A stretch of DNA of 14,765 nt from RGIG5612 sp045546255 (GTDB lineage: Bacteria; Bacillota; Clostridia; Lachnospirales; Lachnospiraceae), in assembly GCA_045546255.1 (NCBI GenBank), contig JAZQCK010000007.1, forward strand, positions 1 to 14,765. The letters are read 5' to 3'. The notes under the pieces are model-generated. The model did no database searches. It worked only from the letters and a program-made list of their open reading frames with translations, and was not told the origin of the DNA. Position numbers and translations under genes: made by a program. How positions within the stretch are numbered: the stretch's first letter is position 1; each line of letters starts with the position of its first letter. Positions 1-6,347 of this stretch are shown here, piece by piece.

Positions 1-1
1 A

Positions 2-82
2 ATGAGAACAAAACTTAATCTGATCGAGGGTATTTTCCCTATGCCGGTACTGATGGTTGCAACCTACATGGAACAAAGCTGA
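2..82 (+). pseudogene. Truncated N-terminal remnant of a flavin reductase-like gene
   Basis: An ATG at position 2 opens a 26-codon frame that ends at TGA (80-82). Its peptide contains the stretch FPMPVLMVATY. From memory, this resembles the start of clostridial flavin reductase/flavoredoxin-family proteins, which begin with a short leader, a P-x-P-V-hydrophobic-x-x-T-Y strand and then a Met-Asn-Ala-Ala-Trp-Gly region. The second part and the remaining ~150 residues are missing: after the stop there are only about 60 bases before the next gene, with no recognisable continuation in any frame. I read it as a gene decayed by deletion. Alternatives: the tail of an upstream gene running in from outside the window, a short leader peptide, or chance. 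The identification rests on a short motif, so it is tentative. Confidence 0.4.
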
Positions 83-144
83 AATAACTCGATCTGTGCA
101 GAATCAAAGAAAAAGACAGAAAAGTAGATAATGAGAGGGAAAAT

Positions 145-1146
145 ATGATCAAAAAAGAAGAACTAAAACTCGTACAGGAATGGGACAAAACCTTTGCAAA
201 AAGTGAGAAAGTGGATCACTCAAAAGTGACCTTTGTCAATCGCTATGGAATTACGCTCGCGGCGGATCTGTATGTCCCGAAGAATGCAGAAGGAGATCTT
301 CCGGCAATTGCAGTAAGCGGACCGTTTGGTGCCGTGAAAGAGCAGTGCTCAGGACTCTATGCGCAGACATTGGCGGAGCGAGGCTTTCTGACGATTGCGT
401 TTGATCCATCCTTTACCGGAGAGAGCGGTGGACAGCCGAGATATATGGCATCTCCGGATATCAATACGGAAGACTTTATGGCAGCAGTGGATTTTCTTTC
501 TCTGCATGAAAAAGTTGATCCGGATCGAATCGGAATCCTTGGAATCTGCGGATGGGGCGGACTTTCCATTAATGCTGCAGCCCTTGATACCAGGATCAAG
601 GCAACGGTTTCCAGTACCATGTACGATATGACAAGAGTCAATGCAAAAGGCTACTTTGACAGTGATGATAATGAAGAAGCGCGGTATAAGATGAGAAGCG
701 CTATGTGCGAACAACGCTTAAAAGATTTAAAGGCAGGCGAGTATCAGAGGGCAGGCGGCGTGGTCGATCCGCTTCCGGAAGATGCCCCGTTCTTTGTGAA
801 GGATTATCATGATTATTATAAAACAGACCGCGGGTACCATGTCCGCTCTTTAAACTCTAATGAGGGATGGAACGTGATCGGATGCGAATCCTTTATGAAT
901 CAGCTGATCCTGAAATACAGCAACGAGATCCGCAGTGCAGTCCTTTTGATCCATGGAGAGAAAGCGCACTCCTGTTATTTCTCGAAAGACGCATATGCAG
1001 ATATGATCAAAGACAGTAAATATGCAGATAATAAAGAGCTGATGATCATTCCGGATGCAGTTCATACGGACCTGTATGATGGCAGTGAAAAGAAAGTAAT
1101 ACCGTTTGATAAGATTGAAAGCTTCTATCGGACATATTTGAAATAA
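145..1146 (+). CDS. Alpha/beta hydrolase, dienelactone hydrolase/YcjY-like, Cys nucleophile
   Basis: A 333-residue cytoplasmic alpha/beta hydrolase with no signal peptide or membrane segment. The nucleophile elbow is G-I-C-G-W-G-G, so the predicted nucleophile is Cys135 rather than Ser, as in dienelactone hydrolases. The catalytic His is probably His307 in the A-V-H-T-D segment near the C-terminus. The conserved HGEKAHS segment before it is typical of the YcjY-type subgroup and probably lies at the acid position. Family members cleave esters, lactones or thioesters of small molecules; the substrate here is unknown. Start chosen at ATG 145 behind a purine-rich GAGAGGG (132-138). The ene-reductase gene begins only 15 bases downstream, so the two are almost certainly co-transcribed, suggesting that the hydrolase releases or activates the substrate that ER1 reduces. 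No promoter was recognised in the 144 bases upstream. Confidence 0.88.
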   Translation: MIKKEELKLVQEWDKTFAKSEKVDHSKVTFVNRYGITLAADLYVPKNAEGDLPAIAVSGPFGAVKEQCSGLYAQTLAERGFLTIAFDPSFTGESGGQPRYMASPDINTEDFMAAVDFLSLHEKVDPDRIGILGICGWGGLSINAAALDTRIKATVSSTMYDMTRVNAKGYFDSDDNEEARYKMRSAMCEQRLKDLKAGEYQRAGGVVDPLPEDAPFFVKDYHDYYKTDRGYHVRSLNSNEGWNVIGCESFMNQLILKYSNEIRSAVLLIHGEKAHSCYFSKDAYADMIKDSKYADNKELMIIPDAVHTDLYDGSEKKVIPFDKIESFYRTYLK

Positions 1147-1161
1147 GAAAGGAGATAAGCT

Positions 1162-3132
1162 ATGGGCGTAGAGCAATTTCCACATCTGTTTGAACCAATT
1201 AAGATCCGCGGACAGTACTTTAAAAACAGAATGTTCGCAGCACCGCAGGGCTATTACCTGATGCCTTCGGACTCTCATCCGAATGCAGATATGATCGCTT
1301 ATTGGGAAGCGAAGGCTCGCGGCGGTTTTGCCTCTATCTGTGTGGGAGATGCGGACGTCCATACATCGAGCGGCTCAAAAGGTTCTGATGTTCCGCATAT
1401 GGATGATCCGAGTTCAAAAAGTTTCCTGGCAGCTTTGGCTGCTGCTTGCGCCCGTCACGGCTGTGTTCCAACGATCGAGCTGAACCATGGAGGTATTTAC
1501 TCTTACGGAAACTTGGCTGCAGGGAAACCGATATATGGCCCGTCCGCAGGTGTGCGTGAGGTCGGCCGCCGTATGGTCGAGGTTCGGGAAATGCCGGAGG
1601 ATATGATACTTGAGATCATTGACGCATTCGGAAAAGCCGCTCTTTTTGCAAAGAATCTGGGCTTTGGCATGGTCAATCTCCACGCAGGCCACGGCTGGCT
1701 GATCCATCAGTTCTTTTCTGAGAGGCTGAACCAGCGTACGGACAAGTGGGGCGGCTCTTTTGAAAACCGTGCACGTTTTGCGCTCGAGGTGGTCGAAAGC
1801 GTTCGTAAGTATGTCGGTCCTGACTTTCCAATCGAGGCGCGCATCAGTGCCGCTGAGCGCGTTCTGGCTCCGGATGGCTCCGATGGCTATGGCATTGAGG
1901 AAGGTATCCGATTTGCCAAACTACTTGATGGCCATGTGGATCTGATCCATTGTTCTGCCGGTACCCATGAGGTAACGGACTCCGTTACGATCTCTCACCC
2001 GACGATGTTTGCACCGGATCAGCTGAACTCCCCATACGCAGCTGCGATCAAGCCGGAGGTCAAAAGCTTTGTTGCAACTGTCGGCTCGTTCTCTGATCCG
2101 CAGAAAATGGAAGACTTCCTCGCAGAAGGAAAGGCAGACGTGATCGAAATGGCACGCCAGTCCTTGGCAGATCCGGATCTTCCGACGAAAGCTCGCACCG
2201 GCCGTGCAGATGAAGTCAACCAGTGCATACGCTGCATGCAGTGCTACCGCACAGGGACCCAGCTTGGCCTTCATTATTGCTCTATCAATCCACGTACCAG
2301 CCGCGAGCGTACTGTGCTTATGGCACCGGCACCGAAGAAGAAAGAAAAAGTCCTCGTTGCAGGCGGAGGTATTGCCGGCATGGAAGCTGCACTCGTTGCA
2401 GCGCAGCGCGGACATGAGGTCATCCTCTGTGAGAAATCCGATAAACTTGGAGGCGTCTTGTTATGTGAAGATAAGGTTCCGTTCAAGAGACATGTGAAAG
2501 AATATATCGAGCGTCAGCAGATGCTGCTGAAACGTAATGGCGTTGAAATCCGCATGAACACGGAAGTGACTCCGGAATTTGCAAAGAGTCTTGCACCGGA
2601 TTGCATCATCGCCGCCTATGGCGCTGTTTCCGTTAAGCCTCCGATCGCAGGCGTTGAGGGCGCTAATGTCGTCAGCTGCGTTAAGGCTTATGAACATCCG
2701 GAAAAGCTTGGAGATAAAGTCGCTATCATTGGCGGCGGTATGGCAGGCACCGAGCTTGCTATCTACCTGACAGGGCTTGGAAAGAAAGCAGTCGTCGTGG
2801 AGATGCAGGATGATTACACACTGGATAACTGTCTCCAGGGTCGTGCGATCAAGGTCCAGATCAGAACGCTCAATATCGAGACACATTTGAGCACCTCGGT
2901 AAGCAAGATCACAGACAAAGGCATTATCGCAAAAACAGGCGATCAGGAATTTGAGATTGAAGCAGATACCGTCGTTTATGCAACCGGCCAGAAACCACTT
3001 ACGGAAGAGTGCAATAAGCTCGCATACTGTGCAGACGAATTCTTCATCGTTGGCGACAGCCTCAAACCGCATAACATTATGTTTGCTACGCATACAGCAT
3101 TTGCAGCTGCTTATGATATCGCCACAATTTAA
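1162..3132 (+). CDS. NADH:flavin oxidoreductase, FMN/4Fe-4S/FAD ene-reductase (ER1)
   Basis: A 656-residue enzyme of the 2,4-dienoyl-CoA reductase/BaiCD-BaiH class. Residues ~5-345 form an old-yellow-enzyme TIM barrel for FMN, with the active-site string HAGHGWL (174-180) and the NQRTDKWGG-FENR signature. Cys355, Cys358, Cys361 and Cys373 form a 4Fe-4S motif. Residues ~395-656 carry two Rossmann motifs, GGGIAG (401-406, FAD) and GGGMAG (524-529, NAD(P)H). Hydride is expected to pass from NAD(P)H through FAD and the Fe-S cluster to FMN, then to an activated C=C bond. The usual Tyr proton donor of the HGYL motif is Trp179. Length is normal for the class (~640-670). Start ATG 1162 sits behind AAGAAAGGAG. 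Arg codons are mostly CGT/CGC, unlike the AGA/CGG-rich neighbours, consistent with high expression. Family assignment is firm; the substrate is unknown. Confidence 0.93.
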   Translation: MGVEQFPHLFEPIKIRGQYFKNRMFAAPQGYYLMPSDSHPNADMIAYWEAKARGGFASICVGDADVHTSSGSKGSDVPHMDDPSSKSFLAALAAACARHGCVPTIELNHGGIYSYGNLAAGKPIYGPSAGVREVGRRMVEVREMPEDMILEIIDAFGKAALFAKNLGFGMVNLHAGHGWLIHQFFSERLNQRTDKWGGSFENRARFALEVVESVRKYVGPDFPIEARISAAERVLAPDGSDGYGIEEGIRFAKLLDGHVDLIHCSAGTHEVTDSVTISHPTMFAPDQLNSPYAAAIKPEVKSFVATVGSFSDPQKMEDFLAEGKADVIEMARQSLADPDLPTKARTGRADEVNQCIRCMQCYRTGTQLGLHYCSINPRTSRERTVLMAPAPKKKEKVLVAGGGIAGMEAALVAAQRGHEVILCEKSDKLGGVLLCEDKVPFKRHVKEYIERQQMLLKRNGVEIRMNTEVTPEFAKSLAPDCIIAAYGAVSVKPPIAGVEGANVVSCVKAYEHPEKLGDKVAIIGGGMAGTELAIYLTGLGKKAVVVEMQDDYTLDNCLQGRAIKVQIRTLNIETHLSTSVSKITDKGIIAKTGDQEFEIEADTVVYATGQKPLTEECNKLAYCADEFFIVGDSLKPHNIMFATHTAFAAAYDIATI

Positions 3133-3184
3133 TAGGCAATAACCCATCTGCGCTTAATAATCTGAAGGAGCAACACAAAGAAGA

Positions 3185-3607
3185 ATGACAGCAGAAGAAT
3201 TATGGCAAGAATCCGGTTTAACCGGAAGTTATGAAGCGTGGGCGTTTGGAGATGCTCCTGATAAGCTGGCTGATCTGGTACAGAGGGGGATCAAGACGGC
3301 TACGTGCTCCGCTTATGATTTATATGTTAGAGAGAAGGAACCAATTCCGAAGGCCGGTGACTATAGCATAATCCTGGATTCCAACGGAGAAGCGGTATGT
3401 ATTATCAAAACAACAAAAGTATATGTCACGTCATTTGACCAGGTGACAGCAGAACATGCTTTCAAAGAAGGGGAAGGTGACAGATCCCTGGAATACTGGA
3501 GAGAAGTGCATATCGATTTTCTAACGCGTGAATTAGCATCCATTGGGCTGGACTTTCACGACAAAGTAAAAGTTGTCTGTGAAGAGTTTGAATTAGTTCG
3601 GCTTTAG
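3185..3607 (+). CDS. ASCH domain-containing protein
   Basis: A 140-residue soluble protein that matches the ASCH fold (PUA-like beta barrel) over nearly its full length. Visible family marks are the GIKTATCS segment near residue 36, the PKAGDYSIIL turn, the V-x-x-x-F-D-Q-V strand and the EGEGDRSLEYWREVH block near residues 96-110. ASCH proteins are proposed to bind RNA or modified nucleosides, and the short YqfB type is reported to hydrolyse N4-acetylcytidine; this longer type has no settled function. It starts 52 bases after ER1 and 32 bases before the lipoprotein gene. The GAAGGAG upstream (3164-3170) lies about 14 bases from ATG 3185, longer than ideal, so translation initiation may be modest. 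It is probably co-transcribed with neighbours by read-through but has no clear link to the reductive pathway. Confidence 0.85.
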   Translation: MTAEELWQESGLTGSYEAWAFGDAPDKLADLVQRGIKTATCSAYDLYVREKEPIPKAGDYSIILDSNGEAVCIIKTTKVYVTSFDQVTAEHAFKEGEGDRSLEYWREVHIDFLTRELASIGLDFHDKVKVVCEEFELVRL

Positions 3608-3639
3608 CATTCGAAACATCGACTAAGGGACTACGAGAA

Positions 3640-4398
3640 ATGAAAACATTAAAACACTTCATAGCATTGACTTTGATTGGACTTGTTGCAGTATCTGCAG
3701 TTACAGGCTGCGGCAGTTTTGAGGAAGGAAGCGTAACCAAAAATGAGGGACTGTATTTTACCGAGCAGGAAGTTCGCGAATCTCCTGAATGGGTGACGAA
3801 ACTTGATGCTGCACAGGATGCAGACCAACTGATCGTAGTTGCAGGCGTTGATAAAACGACTGCTTATATCACGATGCACGAGAAAGACAAAGAAGGCAAA
3901 TGGCAGCAGATCATCGCAACCCCCGGTTTCATAGGAACAGATGGTCTGGGAGATGCCAACATTCATGATTGCTATACCCCTGTTGGGACGTTCACGATTG
4001 ACAAAGCATTTGGCCTGGCAGATAATCCCGGCTGCCAAATGGAGTATACAAAGGTCGATGAAAACTATTATTGGTCTGGAGATGCACGCGAGGGCATGCA
4101 TTTCAATGAACTTGTGAATATTAAGGATGTGCCGGGGCTTGATACGGAAAACAGTGAGCATATCGCAGATTATGATTACGCCTATCAGTATGTGCTCAAT
4201 ATGGGGTACAACGCCGAGTGCGAGGAAGAAAAGGGATTTGCGTTTTTCCTCCACTGTTTCCGGGTGAACCGCACTTATACAGGCGGATGTGTAGGCGTTC
4301 CTGAAAACATCATGAAATTTATCATGCAGCATGTAAAGCCAGGCTGTAAGATCACGATAGATTCCTTGACCAATATGAAAGGCGATCTCGACGCCTAA
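3640..4398 (+). CDS. Lipoprotein L,D-transpeptidase (YkuD-like)
   Basis: A 252-residue exported lipoprotein. Residues 1-24 are a type II signal peptide: Lys-rich start, hydrophobic core, and lipobox V-T-G-C with Cys24 as the lipidated residue. The mature part carries a divergent YkuD (ErfK/YbiS) catalytic site: His205 in FLHC and Cys217 in T-G-G-C-V-G-V, followed by PENIMKF, as in clostridial L,D-transpeptidases. The segment TPVGTFTIDKAFG (~110-122) is the usual YkuD beta-strand. Such enzymes form 3-3 peptidoglycan cross-links, or anchor or remodel the wall, on the outside of the membrane. The motif is HC instead of the classic HG, and His-Cys spacing is 12, on the short side. Start ATG 3640 is preceded by AAGGGA (3626-3631). 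It ends 10 bases from the convergent lysR gene with no hairpin between. It looks like a housekeeping envelope gene rather than part of the pathway. Confidence 0.8.
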   Translation: MKTLKHFIALTLIGLVAVSAVTGCGSFEEGSVTKNEGLYFTEQEVRESPEWVTKLDAAQDADQLIVVAGVDKTTAYITMHEKDKEGKWQQIIATPGFIGTDGLGDANIHDCYTPVGTFTIDKAFGLADNPGCQMEYTKVDENYYWSGDAREGMHFNELVNIKDVPGLDTENSEHIADYDYAYQYVLNMGYNAECEEEKGFAFFLHCFRVNRTYTGGCVGVPENIMKFIMQHVKPGCKITIDSLTNMKGDLDA

Positions 4399-4406
4399 GG
4401 TATAAT

Positions 4407-4415
4407 TGCTATAAT
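4407..4415 (+). promoter_or_regulatory. Extended -10 promoter-like site antisense to the lysR 3' end
   Basis: TG-C-TATAAT matches the extended -10 consensus exactly. A 4/6 match to -35 (TCGACG, 4388-4393) lies 16 bases upstream. It falls in the 10-base gap between two convergent genes and would fire rightward, antisense to lysR. It is a sequence match only and could be chance. Confidence 0.3.
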
Positions 4416-5296
4416 GGGAAAGCGACTGCATTTTTATACAGATCTTTCAGGATTTCTAAAAAGATAGACAGGCTTTTCCGGTTGTCGTCTTTGTGGGTGC
4501 AAAGAACGCAGGAAAAGCTTTCTTTGCAGTCAAAAGGAATCCAGGCAAACTGACCGCTGTGATCATTTAGGAAACCTGGCGCAAGGCAGATCCCGCGACC
4601 TGCGGCAACGTTCGTCAGGGTCGTATCGTGGTCGGCGCTGTTAAAATAGTCGACTTTTCCAGAGGCAATCAAACGATTCTGAACAGACTTCAATGCCGGT
4701 GGAGATCCGCCTCCGATCATCAGTGTTCTGCCGTAAAGATCCGATTCTTTGAGCAAGTTCTTTTTCGCAAGCGGATCATCCCGCTGCGCAATCAGATAAA
4801 TCTTACTTTCAAACAATTCGTGTACCCGGATCCCGGGGATTTGCCGTGTCTGTTCTTTGAGAGCAAAGCAGATATCAAATTCTTTTCTTAGGAAGGATTC
4901 GAGTCCGTTTTCGTATTGGAAGATTGGCTCGATCTGCACATCCGGTTCTTTTTCTTCAAATAAACGCATGGCTTCCGGGAGGAAATAGACAGCCTGCCTT
5001 ACCATTTGCGAAATCGTGATACGGTCCTTATATTTAGCGCTGAAATTCTGACCCTGCTCGATAGCGCGTTTCAGGTCCTCTCTCATGCTCGCGAGAAAAT
5101 TGACAAACTGCGCGCCGGCAGGCGTCAGGGATGCGCCTTTTCCGCTGCGTTCAAAAATCTCAAATCCAATCTCTTCCTCCAGAAGCCGGATCTGGTAAGA
5201 AAATGTCGGCTGGCTGACAAACATATTCTCGGCTCCACGGCTGAAGTTCAGCGTATGTGCCAGTTCAATACAATAATCGATCTGTTTTGTTGTCAT
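4409..5296 (-). CDS. LysR family transcriptional regulator
   Basis: A 295-residue LysR-type regulator of normal length. Residues 1-60 hold the winged helix-turn-helix, with the recognition-helix region VSQPTFSYQIRLLEEE followed by the wing segment FERSGKGASLTPAG. Residues ~90-290 form the periplasmic-binding-protein-like effector domain (starting near RITISQMV), with a conserved N-V-A-A-G-R-G-I-C-L-A-P segment in its second lobe. The gene diverges from the flavodoxin operon across a 135-base intergenic region with LysR-box-like palindromes, the standard arrangement for a LysR protein that represses itself and activates its neighbour when an effector binds. The effector is probably a substrate or intermediate of the reductive operon (inference). 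Start ATG 5294-5296 is supported by a GAGGGGA Shine-Dalgarno on the minus strand. It ends 10 bases from the convergent lipoprotein gene. Confidence 0.94.
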   Translation of the reverse strand: MTTKQIDYCIELAHTLNFSRGAENMFVSQPTFSYQIRLLEEEIGFEIFERSGKGASLTPAGAQFVNFLASMREDLKRAIEQGQNFSAKYKDRITISQMVRQAVYFLPEAMRLFEEKEPDVQIEPIFQYENGLESFLRKEFDICFALKEQTRQIPGIRVHELFESKIYLIAQRDDPLAKKNLLKESDLYGRTLMIGGGSPPALKSVQNRLIASGKVDYFNSADHDTTLTNVAAGRGICLAPGFLNDHSGQFAWIPFDCKESFSCVLCTHKDDNRKSLSIFLEILKDLYKNAVAFPL

Positions 5297-5334
5297 AAAA
5301 GATCCCCTCGAAGTGCTATTTAAAATTTAAATCG

Positions 5335-5365
5335 ATTATAAAACAATCCGATTGGACTTTGCAAT
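5335..5365. promoter_or_regulatory. Divergent lysR/flavodoxin control region with LysR-type boxes
   Basis: On the minus strand, TATAAT (5335-5340) and TTGCAA (5359-5364), 18 bases apart, form a plausible lysR promoter. Two palindromes overlap it: CAATC-C-GATTG (5344-5354) and ATTG-N7-CAAT (5351-5365), the latter fitting the T-N11-A LysR box. A LysR protein bound here would cover its own -35 region and lie just upstream of the flavodoxin operon. A promoter for the plus-strand operon is less clear: TTGGAC (5352-5357) is a -35 candidate, but no good -10 follows at 16-18 bases, which would suit an activator-dependent promoter. Confidence 0.5.
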
Positions 5366-5431
5366 GGGAGAGTGGGAAAATACAGACAGAAAAACAAAAG
5401 AAATATATGCAGAGAATTGGAGGACATACAA

Positions 5432-5953
5432 ATGGCAAAAACTTTAATCGCATTTTTTTCAAGAGCAGATGAAAACTATTTTGGCGGAGCAATGAGATAT
5501 GTAAAAGTTGGGAACACGGAGATTGTTGTTGGGCATATGAAAGAGATCATTGATGCCGATACTTTTAAGATCGAAATGAAAGATCCGTATTCACCGGTTT
5601 ATATGACCTGCATTGACGAGGCAAAGAAAGATTTAAGGGATAATGCAAGACCGGAGCTGGTAAACTACCTGGACAGTATCGATGAATATGACACCGTAGT
5701 TCTGGCTTATCCAAACTACTGGGGAACTTTCCCGATGGCAGTTGCAACCTTCCTGGAAAGATATGATTTCTCAGGAAAAACAATCCTTCCTCTTTGCACA
5801 AACGAAGGCAGCGGAATGGGAAGCAGTGAAAGAGACATCAAAAAATACACATCCGGCGCAGAGGTGAAAAGAGGTCTTTCGATTACCGGAAGCAATGCAG
5901 AAAACTCCAAAGGCGCTGTTCAGAAATGGTTTGCAGCAAACGGTTTAGCGTAA
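5432..5953 (+). CDS. Flavodoxin family protein
   Basis: A 173-residue flavodoxin-like protein. The N-terminal strand and loop LIAFFSRADENYFGG (residues ~5-19) occupy the FMN phosphate-binding position, in the divergent SRxxENY form seen in the Flavodoxin_4 type instead of TGNT. The segment YPNYWGTFPMAVATFLE around residue 91 is the FMN isoalloxazine loop, and LCTNEGSGMGSSE near residue 123 is the second flavin loop. It should bind FMN and carry electrons or act as a small NAD(P)H-dependent reductase. Start chosen at ATG 5432: GGAGG at 5419-5423 is ideally placed, while an in-frame ATG at 5372 has no ribosome binding site and adds a basic 20-residue tail foreign to the family. It is the first gene of a four-gene operon (12-base gap to the next) and a likely electron carrier for the Fe-S aldo/keto reductase two genes downstream. 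Confidence 0.9.
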   Translation: MAKTLIAFFSRADENYFGGAMRYVKVGNTEIVVGHMKEIIDADTFKIEMKDPYSPVYMTCIDEAKKDLRDNARPELVNYLDSIDEYDTVVLAYPNYWGTFPMAVATFLERYDFSGKTILPLCTNEGSGMGSSERDIKKYTSGAEVKRGLSITGSNAENSKGAVQKWFAANGLA

Positions 5954-5965
5954 GGTACAAAAACT

Positions 5966-6334
5966 ATGAGTGAAGAAGAACTGATCCGGGAACTCTATAA
6001 CAAATACTGGGATTATATGATCAGCAAAGATGCAGAAGGTCTGCGAAGCATCATGGCGGAAGATTATTATCTGCTTCATATGACTGGCGTCAGGCAATCG
6101 AGAGAGGAATTCATCAAAGGATTATCCGCAGGGACATTTAATTATTATTCTGCGGATCATGACAGTATTGAAGTGGAAGTAAACGGGGACAACGCAAAAA
6201 TGACAGGAAGAAGCCGTGTGTTGGCAGCTGTTTATGGCGGCGGAAAACACAGATGGCGCTTGCAGGGAGATTTCACTCTCAGAAAAGAAAACGGAGAATG
6301 GATGCTGACCAGTAGTGAGGCATCAACATACTAA
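5966..6334 (+). CDS. NTF2-like (SnoaL/DUF4440-type) protein
   Basis: A 122-residue protein with the layout of the NTF2/SnoaL fold: N-terminal helices (ELIRELYNKYWDYMISKD), the MAEDYYLLHMTG turn near residue 31, then a curved beta sheet ending in GDFTLRKENGEWMLTSSEAS, the usual DUF4440 C-terminal strand pair. Length is normal for a single-domain member. The fold hosts ketosteroid isomerases, polyketide cyclases and the bile-acid 7alpha-dehydratase BaiE, but also many non-catalytic ligand binders, so no reaction can be assigned from sequence. Its place between flavodoxin and two carbonyl reductases, with gaps of 12-13 bases, suggests it acts on the same small molecule, perhaps as isomerase or dehydratase (inference). 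The ribosome binding site is weak (TAAGG overlapping the preceding stop), suggesting translational coupling to the flavodoxin gene. Confidence 0.8.
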   Translation: MSEEELIRELYNKYWDYMISKDAEGLRSIMAEDYYLLHMTGVRQSREEFIKGLSAGTFNYYSADHDSIEVEVNGDNAKMTGRSRVLAAVYGGGKHRWRLQGDFTLRKENGEWMLTSSEASTY

Positions 6335-6347
6335 GAAAGGACAAACT

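Noticed and set aside
3133..3184. Possible terminator between ER1 and the ASCH gene
   Set aside because: No stable hairpin with a T run in these 52 bases, so read-through is more likely.
3649..4431. Minus-strand open frame (260 codons) opposite the L,D-transpeptidase gene
   Set aside because: The plus strand has a lipobox and a YkuD catalytic site; the minus translation shows no recognisable domain.
5372..5431. Upstream ATG for the flavodoxin gene (20 extra residues)
   Set aside because: No Shine-Dalgarno precedes it. The extra residues are basic and non-conserved, and GGAGG sits ideally before ATG 5432.
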